A stretch of DNA of 64,000 nt from Mucilaginibacter sabulilitoris (lineage in GTDB: Bacteria; Bacteroidota; Bacteroidia; Sphingobacteriales; Sphingobacteriaceae), in contig NZ_CP139558.1 in assembly GCF_034262375.1 (NCBI RefSeq), forward strand, positions 3,844,001-3,908,000, written 5' to 3'. Positions 26,658 through 34,802 of the stretch are shown in pieces. Within the stretch, counting starts at the first letter, position 1. The number at the start of each line of letters is the position of its first letter. The notes below the pieces were generated by a model, which did no database searches, was not told the DNA's origin, and saw nothing but the letters and a program-made list of their open reading frames with translations. The translations under genes and the position numbers were made by a program.

Positions 26658-27902
26658 ATGGAATTATTTGCTATTATTACTTTGCTGGTTATTGTAAGTG
26701 CCGTTTTTTCTTATTTAAACGCACGTTTTATCAAACTTCCCGGTACCATAGGGATAGTTTTGATAGCTACGATTTCTTCGATAATTATACTGATTATCGA
26801 CAGGTCGAACCCCGCCTCTGCAAAGTACCTGACCACGCTTGCTAAAAATATTAATTTTTCAAAGGCGGTGCTCAATATTATGCTGGGTTTCCTGCTATTT
26901 TCAACATCATTTAACCTGGACAGCAAGCGGCTTAAGCGCGAAATGCGACCCGTATTTGTATTAAGTACCTTTGGGGTTATTTTGTCAACAGCGATATTCG
27001 GTTTGCTTCTGTTTTACCTGGCTCCGATTTTCCATATCCGCATGCCGCTCATTTACTGCCTGTTATTCGGGGCATTGGTATCACCGACGGATCCCGTAGC
27101 GGTATCCGCTATCATCAAAAATTCAAAGCTTCCGGCTCATTTAGAGACCATTATTTCGGGCGAATCATTATTTAACGATGGTATTGGGCTTATTTTATTT
27201 GTTATTATACTGGAAATAGCAAGAGTAGGCGAGGAAAATATTGAAGTGGCGAAGGTTGTGATATTAATTATCAAAGAGGTTTTAGGGGGAATTGTGGCGG
27301 GGGCCATTTTAGGTTACCTGGCCCATCGGCTTATGAAATCAATAACCGATTTTCAGACCATCGTTTTAGTATCACTGGCTTTGGTTATGGGTTTGTCGGT
27401 GCTGGCAACTATGCTTCATTTTTCTACACCGCTGGCTGTTGTAACTGCGGGTTTGTTTGCCGGCAGCCACTCTATAAATCAGGATAATAAAGAACGATCG
27501 CACGAAGCGCTTGAAAAATTCTGGAAACTGGTAGATGAAATGCTAAATACCATTTTGTTTGTAATGATAGGTTTACAGCTTGTCAACCTGCCTTTTGTAA
27601 ATAATTATTGGATAACAGGGAGTATTTCTATAGTGATGATATTGATAGCCCGCTGGCTGAGCATTATGTTGCCGCTCACATTTTTACGCCGATCATTAAA
27701 GGTAAATTACAGCAATATCAATGTCATGACCTGGGCAGGCCTGCGCGGAGGCATCTCGATAGCGTTGGCATTGTCATTGCCTGACACACCTTACCGGCAT
27801 TTGATACTGTCCGGCAGTTACTTTATCGTAATATTTTCGGTGATAGTACAGGGGCTAAGCCTTAATGCAATGATTAACAAAACATCGAAAACTATTGATT
27901 AG
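26658..27902 (+). CDS. Cation:proton antiporter (CPA1 family)
   Basis: 414 aa with about 11-12 membrane helices. TDPVAVSAI and GESLFNDGIGLILF are the paired family motifs that hold the ion-binding aspartates. LRGGISIALALSLP sits near the end (about 370). It exchanges Na+ or K+ for H+ across the inner membrane. It lies downstream of ndh and may be cotranscribed with it. Its 3' end overlaps that of the convergent PaiB-like gene by 11 bp. Confidence 0.9.
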   Translation: MELFAIITLLVIVSAVFSYLNARFIKLPGTIGIVLIATISSIIILIIDRSNPASAKYLTTLAKNINFSKAVLNIMLGFLLFSTSFNLDSKRLKREMRPVFVLSTFGVILSTAIFGLLLFYLAPIFHIRMPLIYCLLFGALVSPTDPVAVSAIIKNSKLPAHLETIISGESLFNDGIGLILFVIILEIARVGEENIEVAKVVILIIKEVLGGIVAGAILGYLAHRLMKSITDFQTIVLVSLALVMGLSVLATMLHFSTPLAVVTAGLFAGSHSINQDNKERSHEALEKFWKLVDEMLNTILFVMIGLQLVNLPFVNNYWITGSISIVMILIARWLSIMLPLTFLRRSLKVNYSNINVMTWAGLRGGISIALALSLPDTPYRHLILSGSYFIVIFSVIVQGLSLNAMINKTSKTID

Positions 27903-28500
27903 TCTTCATGTATTTAGCTATCTCATTTTCAGATTGATCTGCGCTATTACTTAAAGTCTTAATGATATTCTCTCTTTCCTGAGCGGAGCGGTTTTGGCTC
28001 AGTTTCTTTTTCGCTTGCAGGTCATCAACGGTTATTTCAAATGCAACTATACCTTTCATCATTTTTTGCTTGTAGTCGTCGGGTAAGCCATTCCATTGTT
28101 GCAGGTAACCGGCCTCGTACGTGTTTATGGTATGGGCTAATAGGTCGGCAGTTTTTTGTTGTTCATCAAGCAAAGTTGCCTTACCATACGCGTGAACAGC
28201 TAAATAGTTCCAGGTGGGTACGTTGGTTTCCTTTTCGTAATTGGCCGGCGAGATATAAGCATGTGGTTCGGTAAAAATAACCAGCACACTTTTATTCAGA
28301 ATTTGGGATGCCTGTGGATTTGCTTTTGCAAAATGCGATGACAATATAATCTTGCCATCGCGCTGTGTTACCAAAAAGGGGAGATGAGTTGCAACCGGTA
28401 CATCATCAACCGACGTTACTATAGTGGCAAAACTATAGCGCTGCATAAAGCTGATGGCTTCCTGCTCATTGTCGAATTTATTGAATGATGGTATGTACAT
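27892..28500 (-). CDS. PaiB-like FMN-binding protein
   Basis: 202 aa from the ATG at 28500 (MYIPSFNKF); the 12 residues before it do not look conserved. The FMN-binding split-barrel of the PaiB/transcriptional-regulator family is recognised from FATIVTSVDDVPVATHLPF, LSSHFAKANPQ and VPTWNYLAVHAYG. Some members were called negative regulators in Bacillus, but the fold is more like flavin reductases. It follows argF' by 54 bp in the arginine block, the only visible clue to its job. Confidence 0.85.
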   Translation of the reverse strand: MYIPSFNKFDNEQEAISFMQRYSFATIVTSVDDVPVATHLPFLVTQRDGKIILSSHFAKANPQASQILNKSVLVIFTEPHAYISPANYEKETNVPTWNYLAVHAYGKATLLDEQQKTADLLAHTINTYEAGYLQQWNGLPDDYKQKMMKGIVAFEITVDDLQAKKKLSQNRSAQERENIIKTLSNSADQSENEIAKYMKTNQ

Positions 28501-28554
28501 GGTTAAAGAGCCAAGACTTTTAGATTCAGGAAACAAGAAAAAACAATAGCTTGA

Positions 28555-29502
28555 TTACAAACTCTCCAGCATTTGTTTTAATACCGCCTGCGCGGCCCAA
28601 ACGCGGTTGCCTGCTTCATGTATTACTATCGCATTCGGCCCGTCCAGTATTTCATCAGAAAGCTCCAGGTTACGGCGAACCGGCAGGCAGTGCATTACTT
28701 TGGCATCGTTGGTTATCTTCAGCTTTTCGTTTGTGAGCATCCATTCTTCATTTTTACCGAGAATGTTACCATAAGGCTCATAAGCCGACCAGTTTTTTAC
28801 ATAAATAAAATCTGCACCGGCTAAAGCTTCGTCCTGGTTATGGGTGATGTTTGCACCTTTTGTAAAATCGGCACAAAGCTCATAACCTTTGGGCTGGGCT
28901 ATCGTGAAGTCCACATCGGCCTTACACATCCATTCGGCAAAAGAGTTGGGTACAGCCTGTGGCAAGGGCTTTATATGAGGCGCCCAGGTTAGTACAACCT
29001 TTGGGCGCGCTTTGGTTTTTAACTCTTCAATAGTAATCAAATCTGCCAAACTCTGCAAAGGGTGACGTGTAGCCGATTCCAAACTAACCACCGGTACTTT
29101 GCAAAACTCAACAAACTTGTTAAAAATCATTTCGCTATAATCTTCTTCGCGGTTGCGCAAGCCGGGGAATGAACGTACGCCAATAATATCGGCATACTGA
29201 CCCATAACGCCTGCTGCCTCGCGGATGTGTTCTACAGTGCTTCCATCCATAATTACGTCATCACGAAGCTCCAAAGCCCATCCTTCTTTATCAATATTGA
29301 GCACCATCACATTCATACCCAGGTTAAGCGCAGCCTTTTGCGTACTCATGCGGGTGCGCAGGCTTGGATTTAAAAATACTAAGGCAAGTGTTTTATTTTT
29401 GCCCAGTTCCTGGTGCGCGTAAGGGTTTTGTTTAAGCTCCAATGCTTGTTTTACAAGAGCATTGATATCGGCAACATCATTTACAGAAGAAAATAGTTTC
29501 AT
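28555..29502 (-). CDS. argF': N-succinyl- (or N-acetyl-) ornithine carbamoyltransferase
   Basis: 315 aa. The carbamoyl-phosphate motif is SLRTRMST (47-54) rather than the STRT of normal OTCase, and HCLPVRRNLE near the C-terminus is typical of the acylornithine class. It carbamoylates an acylated ornithine, so arginine synthesis proceeds via acyl-citrulline. The residue that separates acetyl (Glu) from succinyl (Pro) enzymes is Val here (V90, in MDGSTVEHI). Valine at this site favours N-succinylornithine in the published mutants as I recall them. The gene lies between argD and paiB on the same strand. Confidence 0.9.
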   Translation of the reverse strand: MKLFSSVNDVADINALVKQALELKQNPYAHQELGKNKTLALVFLNPSLRTRMSTQKAALNLGMNVMVLNIDKEGWALELRDDVIMDGSTVEHIREAAGVMGQYADIIGVRSFPGLRNREEDYSEMIFNKFVEFCKVPVVSLESATRHPLQSLADLITIEELKTKARPKVVLTWAPHIKPLPQAVPNSFAEWMCKADVDFTIAQPKGYELCADFTKGANITHNQDEALAGADFIYVKNWSAYEPYGNILGKNEEWMLTNEKLKITNDAKVMHCLPVRRNLELSDEILDGPNAIVIHEAGNRVWAAQAVLKQMLESL

Positions 29503-29525
29503 TGGCCCGGATATTTAATAGCGAA

Positions 29526-30659
29526 TTATTGGTTTAAAACATTTACAAAAGCCTCCAGGAACCTGTCGGCGTGTGCTTTGGTTAAATTAAGTGCAGGTAA
29601 AAGCCTCACTACATTTGGTTTGGCTTCGCCGGTAAAAATGCGGTGCGTAAACAGAAGCTCTTTCCGCACGTTTGCCAACTCTTCTGGCAGTTCAATACCA
29701 ATCATCAAGCCCCGTCCGCGCACTTCTTTAACCTGCTCCAGTTTGTTTAATTCTTTTATCAGATACTCGCCAATAGTGGCTGCATTCTGCATCAGGTTAT
29801 CCTGTTCCATTACTTCCAGCACGGCTAAACCGGCGGCACAAGCCAAGTGGTTGCCGCCAAATGTAGTCCCCAGCATACCATAAGCAGGTTGTATTTTTGG
29901 CGAAATAATAATGCCGCCAACCGGGAAACCATTACCCATACCTTTGGCCATACTGTAAATGTCGGCATTAACTCCGGCAAAATCCTGCGAGAAAAATTTA
30001 CCGGTACGCCCGTAACCGCACTGTACCGAATCGGCGATGAATACTGCATTATGCTCATCGCAAAGCGAACGGATTTTTTGCAGGAAGCTTTCTGCGGCAA
30101 CCTGGATGCCGCCAACACCTTGTATGCCTTCAATAATTACTGATGAAATGGCACCGCTATGGTCTTTAAAGGTTTGCTCCAGCGCTGCTTCATCATTCCA
30201 TGGCAAAAATATAATGTTATCGGTTTCATTAACCGGGGCAACAATTTTAGGGTTATCTGTAGCGGCAACAGCCAGTGAAGTACGTCCGTGAAATGCTTTG
30301 CGGAAAGCAATTACCTTTTTTTTGCCGTTATAAAATGAGGCCAGCTTTAAAGCATTCTCATTAGCTTCGGCACCAGAGTTGCACATAAACAACTGGTAGT
30401 CATCTTTGCCAGATACTTTACCTAATTTGGCAGCCAGCTCTTTTTGAATAGGTATCTCGATTGAATTGGAGTAAAAACCCAGTTGATGCAACTGATCTTC
30501 TATCCGTTTTACATAATGCGGATGGGTATGGCCAATGGAAATTACGGCATGACCACCATACATATCAAGGTACTCGTTGTCGTGATTGTCATAAACCAGG
30601 CTGCCCTGGCCTCTAACTATATTTATTGGATTGACTGGGTATACGTCGAATAATTTCAT
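29526..30659 (-). CDS. argD: Acetyl/succinyl-ornithine aminotransferase
   Basis: 377 aa class III PLP aminotransferase. YLDMYGGHAVISIGHTHP, FMCNSGAEANENALKLA and SVQCGYGRTGKFF are followed by the PLP lysine in SMAKGMGNGFPVGG. It converts N-acyl-glutamate semialdehyde to N-acyl-ornithine. It sits between argC (62 bp upstream) and argF' (23 bp downstream) in pathway order. The length is slightly shorter than the ~400 aa E. coli enzyme, as usual in this phylum. Confidence 0.93.
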   Translation of the reverse strand: MKLFDVYPVNPINIVRGQGSLVYDNHDNEYLDMYGGHAVISIGHTHPHYVKRIEDQLHQLGFYSNSIEIPIQKELAAKLGKVSGKDDYQLFMCNSGAEANENALKLASFYNGKKKVIAFRKAFHGRTSLAVAATDNPKIVAPVNETDNIIFLPWNDEAALEQTFKDHSGAISSVIIEGIQGVGGIQVAAESFLQKIRSLCDEHNAVFIADSVQCGYGRTGKFFSQDFAGVNADIYSMAKGMGNGFPVGGIIISPKIQPAYGMLGTTFGGNHLACAAGLAVLEVMEQDNLMQNAATIGEYLIKELNKLEQVKEVRGRGLMIGIELPEELANVRKELLFTHRIFTGEAKPNVVRLLPALNLTKAHADRFLEAFVNVLNQ

Positions 30660-30721
30660 TTTTAGATTAAACTTAAGAGATAAAATACTTAATTAATATT
30701 CCCTTCTAAAGGGTGTGATGA

Positions 30722-31720
30722 TTAAAACGCTGCTGCCTTTAAGCGCAGCCCGGCTCGTTCATCCAGGCCAAATAGCAGGTTCATGTTCTGAACTGCCTGG
30801 CCTGAGGCTCCTTTAAGTAGATTATCTAATATGCTTATGATTAATAATTTGCCTTCGTGTTTTGTAACCTGTAGAAAGCATTTATTGGTATTCACAATTT
30901 GTTTCAGGTCGATATTACGATCGGTTACATGTGTAAACGGATCGCCGGCGTAATACTCCTGGTAAAGTTTCAGTGCTGCTTCTGCGCTCAGCGTACTATC
31001 AGTATATACCGAAGCTATGATGCCCCGGGTAAAATCGCCGCGGTAAGGGATGAAATTTATTGGCTGATTAAAACCGTTTTGTAACTGTTTTAATGATTGC
31101 CCGATTTCGTTTAAGTGTTGGTGATTAAATGCCTTATAAACAGATAGGTTATCGTTTCTCCACGTAAAGTGAGAAGTAGGTGATAAACTTTGTCCGGCAC
31201 CGGTTGATCCGGTTGTAGCCGCAACATGTACTTCGTTATTCAGTAAGCCTTTTGACGCAAGCGGCAATAAGCTTAATTGCAAACAGGTGGCAAAACAACC
31301 CGGATTAGCAACATTAGAGGCTCCTTTTATGGCTTCACGGTTTAACTCAGGCAGGCCATAAACAAATGTTTTAGTTTTAAACGTTGAGTTTTGGCTTAAA
31401 CGAAAATCCTGGCTCAGGTCAATGATCTTGATATGATCAGGAATAGGATTTGCCTCCAGGAATTTCTTTGCATCACCATGGCCAACGCACAAGAACAGTA
31501 CATCAATAGCAAAAGATAATTCACCGGTAAAACGCAGGTTGGTATCACCAAAAAGATCGGTATGTACTTCGTAAACATGATTACCTGTATTACTATTGCT
31601 GTGAACAAAAGCAATTTCTACATTAGGATGGTTGATCAGAATACGCAGCATTTCGCCGCCTGTATATCCTGCACCGCCAATAATGCCGGCACGAACTTTA
31701 TTTGATGTTGATTCTGTCAT
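30722..31720 (-). CDS. argC: N-acyl-gamma-glutamyl-phosphate reductase
   Basis: 332 aa from the ATG at 31720. The frame is open to 31810, but the extra 30 residues overlap the cupin gene and precede the conserved VRAGIIGGAGYTGGEMLRIL start. The NADP motif is GGAGYTGG (15-22). The catalytic Cys is C142 in NPGCFATC. It makes the semialdehyde used by ArgD. The start codon lies inside the last 23 bp of the cupin gene, so the two are translationally coupled. Confidence 0.92.
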   Translation of the reverse strand: MTESTSNKVRAGIIGGAGYTGGEMLRILINHPNVEIAFVHSNSNTGNHVYEVHTDLFGDTNLRFTGELSFAIDVLFLCVGHGDAKKFLEANPIPDHIKIIDLSQDFRLSQNSTFKTKTFVYGLPELNREAIKGASNVANPGCFATCLQLSLLPLASKGLLNNEVHVAATTGSTGAGQSLSPTSHFTWRNDNLSVYKAFNHQHLNEIGQSLKQLQNGFNQPINFIPYRGDFTRGIIASVYTDSTLSAEAALKLYQEYYAGDPFTHVTDRNIDLKQIVNTNKCFLQVTKHEGKLLIISILDNLLKGASGQAVQNMNLLFGLDERAGLRLKAAAF

Positions 31721-32096
31721 TGTTTGTTGATGGATAAGAATATAAAATAAATTCCAGGTCCGTCCGGTCGTTATTACTGATAAAGTGTTGTTGACCGGGC
31801 AGTATTTCAATACCCTGCTCTGGTTTTAACTCCGTAATGTCGCCATCAATGGAGAAGGTTGCCCGTCCTTTTAAAATGAAAAATACCTGTGTAGCTTTTT
31901 CGTGATAATGCAGCTGTTCGGCAGTGTCTGGCGGCATCAATTCCTGCTTAACAGACAGAACTTCGGTATCAATAAAAGTCCATCCGTGGCAATCATCGCC
32001 CCAATTATAGTGCTTTAGGCACTCCCCCTTGGAGAAAGCCCCCCGACCCCCTAAAGGGGGAGTTGGATTGGCTGCTTTATTTTGTGTGTTGTCCAT
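31698..32096 (-). CDS. Small cupin-domain protein
   Basis: 132 aa. A single cupin barrel: LHYHEKATQVFFILKGRATF holds the first metal motif (H-x-H ... E-like), and EILPGQQHFISNN holds the second histidine. Function is unknown. It is embedded in the arginine operon, 11 bp after argG and overlapping argC. The first ~25 residues (NPTPPLGGRGAFSKGE) are encoded by a C5/G5 palindromic repeat. The cupin-like sequence begins at LKHYNWG, where a Leu codon stands where an ATG start would be expected. The repeat seems to have supplied a new start region. Confidence 0.85.
   Translation of the reverse strand: MDNTQNKAANPTPPLGGRGAFSKGECLKHYNWGDDCHGWTFIDTEVLSVKQELMPPDTAEQLHYHEKATQVFFILKGRATFSIDGDITELKPEQGIEILPGQQHFISNNDRTDLEFILYSYPSTNNDRINIK
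32024..32065. repeat. C5/G5 palindromic repeat, copy A (inside cupin gene)
   Basis: CTCCCCCTTGGAG, AAAGCCCCCCGACCCCCT and AAAGGGGGAG form a GC-rich palindromic unit. It is inverted relative to copy B at 32119-32152 and encodes the PPLGGRG region of the cupin protein on the minus strand. Confidence 0.8.
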
Positions 32097-32107
32097 TTAC
32101 CCTTTAA

Positions 32108-33328
32108 TTAAGCATTATTTGCTCCCCCTTCAGGGGGCTGGGGGGCATTTACCTTGTGATAGATCATTACCTGGTTGCCAAATATTTTGGAGAAGCCTTT
32201 TACATCCTCCCCAGACCAGGCATTATTCATTTCGCCGTAGCTGCCAAACTTGTTCGACATCAGGTCGTGATCAGACTCAATACCAACTATCTGGAAACGG
32301 TAAGGGTGCAATTCAACAAAAACTTTGCCGCTTACATTTTGCTGGGTATCAGTTAAAAATGCCTCCATATTGCGCATGATCGGATCATGGAACTGACCTT
32401 CGTGAAGCCAGTTACCGTAAAATGCAGATAGCTGATCTTTCCATGACAGCTGCCATTTGGTTAATACATGTTTTTCTAAAGTATGATGAGCCTTGATGAT
32501 CACCATTGGGGCAGCGGCCTCGAAACCTACACGGCCTTTAATGCCAATAATGGTATCGCCCACATGAATATCCCTGCCAATACCATAAGGCTGTGCTATA
32601 GCCTGTAAAGCCTGTATTGCTTTGGTTGGGTGGTCATATCTTTGTTTATCTATACCAACCAGTTCGCCTTTTTCAAAAACAAGTTCCAGATTTTTTGCTT
32701 CTGATTCGGTAACCTGGGTTGGCCATGCTTCTTCGGGCAAACCTAAATTAGAAGTAAGGGTTTCCTTGCCACCAACTGATGTTCCCCAGATGCCTTTGTT
32801 GATAGAGTACTTTGCTTTTTCAAAGTTCATATCAACACCATGTTTTTTCAGGTATTCTATCTCCTCTTCACGACTCAGTTTAAGGTCTCGGATAGGAGTA
32901 ATGATCTGTACCTCAGGAACAAGAATGTTAAATATCATGTCAAACCTCACCTGGTCATTACCGGCCCCGGTGCTGCCATGCGCTACAAATTCGGCGCCTA
33001 TTTCCTTAGCATAGTTAGCAATAGCAGTGGCCTGGCTCACACGTTCGGCACTTACCGAAAGCGGATAGGTGTTGTTTTTTAAAACATTGCCATAAATTAA
33101 AAAGCGAACACAAGTGTTATAAAAGTTTTTAGTTTCATCAACCACATGATGCGAGGTAACGCCCATTTTATAAGCGCGTTCTTCAACTCCTTTTAATTCT
33201 TCGTCACTAAAGCCACCCGTGTTAACAATAACAGAATGTACTTCGTAACCAAGATCCTGTGTTAAATAAATACAGCAAAATGAGGTATCTAATCCGCCGC
33301 TGTAAGCTAATACTACTTTTTTCTTCAT
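32108..33328 (-). CDS. argG: Argininosuccinate synthase
   Basis: 406 aa. It condenses citrulline and aspartate with ATP in the cytosol. The PP-loop AYSGGLDTSF is at residues 8-17. AHGSTGAGNDQVRFD and GTSVGGKETLTSN are substrate-binding blocks. It lies 101 bp after the GNAT gene and 11 bp before the cupin gene. The last ~12 residues (NAPQPPEGGANNA) come from copy B of the C5/G5 repeat, so the native stop was probably just after the KVN that precedes them. Confidence 0.94.
   Translation of the reverse strand: MKKKVVLAYSGGLDTSFCCIYLTQDLGYEVHSVIVNTGGFSDEELKGVEERAYKMGVTSHHVVDETKNFYNTCVRFLIYGNVLKNNTYPLSVSAERVSQATAIANYAKEIGAEFVAHGSTGAGNDQVRFDMIFNILVPEVQIITPIRDLKLSREEEIEYLKKHGVDMNFEKAKYSINKGIWGTSVGGKETLTSNLGLPEEAWPTQVTESEAKNLELVFEKGELVGIDKQRYDHPTKAIQALQAIAQPYGIGRDIHVGDTIIGIKGRVGFEAAAPMVIIKAHHTLEKHVLTKWQLSWKDQLSAFYGNWLHEGQFHDPIMRNMEAFLTDTQQNVSGKVFVELHPYRFQIVGIESDHDLMSNKFGSYGEMNNAWSGEDVKGFSKIFGNQVMIYHKVNAPQPPEGGANNA
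32119..32152. repeat. C5/G5 palindromic repeat, copy B (3' end of argG)
   Basis: CTCCCCCTTCAGGGGG followed by CTGGGGGGCA is the same unit as copy A in opposite orientation, about 95 bp away. On the minus strand it encodes APQPPEGGA at the ArgG C-terminus. Confidence 0.8.
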
Positions 33329-33429
33329 GTTTCTTTATGAGGTTAAAACTAAAAGCAAAAGGCTTAAAGCTTTATTATGTTTCAATTATTGTCTTAATTA
33401 ACTCTCCCTGAGTAACCTTTAACCTACCT

Positions 33430-34071
33430 TTAATCCTGACCTATTCTCTTTTTAATGGCATTTTCAATACGCTCAAGCAGGGTAGCCTTGTGCGTTATTC
33501 TTTTCATTTTTTCTTCGTCCTGTTTTTGTTTCTCTGCCGGATCAAACAACATGGCGGTGCACATGCAGTTTTTACGCTCCTTGCTGGTTAAAATGTCATA
33601 ATTAACACAACTTTTACAGCCGGCCCAAAAGTTCTCGTCCTGAGTGAGTTCAGAATAAGTTACAGGCTCATATCCCAGTTCGGAATTGATCTTCATAACA
33701 GCCAATCCGGTTGTTAAACCGAAGATCTTGGCATTAGGGTATTTGGTGCGTGAAAGCTGGAAAATACGGTGTTTAATGGCTTTGGCCAAACCTGCCTTAC
33801 GAAACTGCGGGTTAACAATAAGCCCAGAATTAGCCACAAAATCGCCGTGGCTCCATGTTTCAATGTAGCAGAAACCGGCCCAGGTACCGTCCTTATGCAG
33901 GGCGATAACCGCTTTGCCTTCCAGCATTTTGTTGGCAACGTACTCTGGCGAACGTTGTGCGATACCCGTACCCCGTGCTTTAGCCGATTCGGCCATTTCA
34001 ATACATATCTGGGGGGCATAATCTACATGCTGGGCAGTAGCAACCTGAATATCAAAATCTTGTATGGTCAT
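33430..34071 (-). CDS. GNAT acetyltransferase with Cys4 motif, candidate N-acylglutamate synthase
   Basis: 213 aa, first gene of the argG-argF' block. The GNAT fold is seen from GLIVNPQFRKAGLAKAIKHRI (residues 84-103), the acyl-CoA loop. A cysteine group C152-x2-C155-x13-C169-x-C171 follows, unusual for GNATs and possibly metal-binding. No argA or argJ is in the window, so this gene is the natural candidate for the missing first step (acyl transfer to glutamate). I recall that a GNAT beside argG has been proposed as the N-succinylglutamate synthase in Bacteroides, but cannot check it here. Its leader carries a candidate ArgR-controlled promoter. Confidence 0.75.
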   Translation of the reverse strand: MTIQDFDIQVATAQHVDYAPQICIEMAESAKARGTGIAQRSPEYVANKMLEGKAVIALHKDGTWAGFCYIETWSHGDFVANSGLIVNPQFRKAGLAKAIKHRIFQLSRTKYPNAKIFGLTTGLAVMKINSELGYEPVTYSELTQDENFWAGCKSCVNYDILTSKERKNCMCTAMLFDPAEKQKQDEEKMKRITHKATLLERIENAIKKRIGQD

Positions 34072-34188
34072 TAAAATAGATATTACCGTTAAATTAATTG
34101 GCTTAACAGCCTTAATAATTAGATGGTTTTTTTAAAAGGAAGTTTAAAAACTTTCTTTCTTTTTGAGGGTTCAGTACGGGAAATTAAT

Positions 34189-34314
34189 TCAAACCCTTGG
34201 CATATAGGGCCTTCGTCGGGAAGGGCAGCTTAAAAAAACAGTTGAAACCAAAGCAGCGGCAGCCGGAGCAAATGTTGCTCTTATTGCGGGCTTATTTAAG
34301 CTTTGTAGATTCAT
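34189..34314 (-). CDS. Candidate arginine-operon leader peptide (41 aa)
   Basis: ATG at 34314, TGA at 34189. It lies about 30 nt downstream of the predicted promoter and ends ~118 nt before the GNAT start. Four of the last 13 codons are Arg, with CGA CGA AGG in a row followed by another AGG near the stop; a fifth Arg codon is AGA. The middle is hydrophobic and alanine-rich. Translation-coupled attenuation by arginine supply is an inference. No strong terminator hairpin is seen after it, only weak AT-rich and GGCT/AGCC hairpins. Confidence 0.35.
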   Translation of the reverse strand: MNLQSLNKPAIRATFAPAAAALVSTVFLSCPSRRRPYMPRV

Positions 34315-34350
34315 TTTTTAGAGGTATTACTGTGTTTTTAAATTTTTGTG

Positions 34351-34381
34351 CAAAGTATCGCATTAATTTTTATTTATGCAA
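34351..34381 (-). promoter_or_regulatory. Candidate arg promoter with ARG-box-like operator in the spacer
   Basis: On the minus strand, TTG (34381-34379) and ATACTTTG (34358-34351) are 20 bp apart, the spacing of Bacteroidota -33/-7 elements; the -7 element matches TAnnTTTG only in its TTTG half. The spacer (34361-34378) reads CATAAATAAAAATTAATG, which fits the Bacillus ARG box (CATGAATAAAAATKCAAK) at about 15 of 18 positions. A repressor bound here would block the promoter. It is about 280 bp upstream of the GNAT start. Confidence 0.45.
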
Positions 34382-34690
34382 GAAAAATTTGATTTAATAA
34401 CCCTAAGATTATATTTAGTTCTTTTTCGGTTTTTATACTGCTTGTAAATTATTGACGGTCAGATAATATAACACTGAACTTTTTAAAGGTCAAATTTTAA
34501 CAATTTTCGCCCCTAAAACGAAGAAAAAACGCTTCAAAACTGCCAGAAAATTGATCGGTAATTTTGATTTTAACACTTTTTTTGAAACGCTCAGCGAGTT
34601 TTGAAAACTTTAAAAAGTTTTAACTTATTGACATGTAGTTTCCTGATAAAAATAAGCTCATTTTTAAGCCTGTTTTATCTTTAACTAAAC

Positions 34691-34722
34691 AGCCCGGTTT
34701 CTCTTTATCCAGAGAACCGGGC
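34691..34722 (-). terminator. Hairpin, probable terminator of the 34803-35234 gene
   Basis: CCCGGTTTCTCT (34693-34704) pairs with AGAGAACCGGG (34711-34721) with one bulged T. It is flanked by AAAC / GTTT. It lies about 80 bp past the stop of the small secreted protein. The T-tract is short on both strands. Confidence 0.6.
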
Positions 34723-34802
34723 CGTTTAATATATAAATGTACTTAAATTTTTTACCTTTTCAAAGTTTGTCTTTTGGGGAGACGCTTCGGCATTCGTTAG
34801 GC

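Larger units (their letters stand above)
34315..34802. other. Non-coding stretch upstream of the arginine block
   Basis: Apart from the promoter/operator at 34351-34381, an AT-rich hairpin around 34605-34622 (AAAACTT / AAGTTTT) and the GC hairpin at 34691-34722, I see no gene, RNA or repeat here. The stretch is very AT-rich. Short open frames on either strand have no recognisable product. Confidence 0.5.

Noticed and set aside
28555..29502. Ordinary ornithine carbamoyltransferase (argF)
   Set aside because: SLRTRMST replaces STRT and the C-terminal HCLPVRRN belongs to the acyl-ornithine class.
34197..34397. 66-aa plus-strand open frame in the arg leader
   Set aside because: It is antisense to the leader ORF and operator, has no start context and no recognised product.
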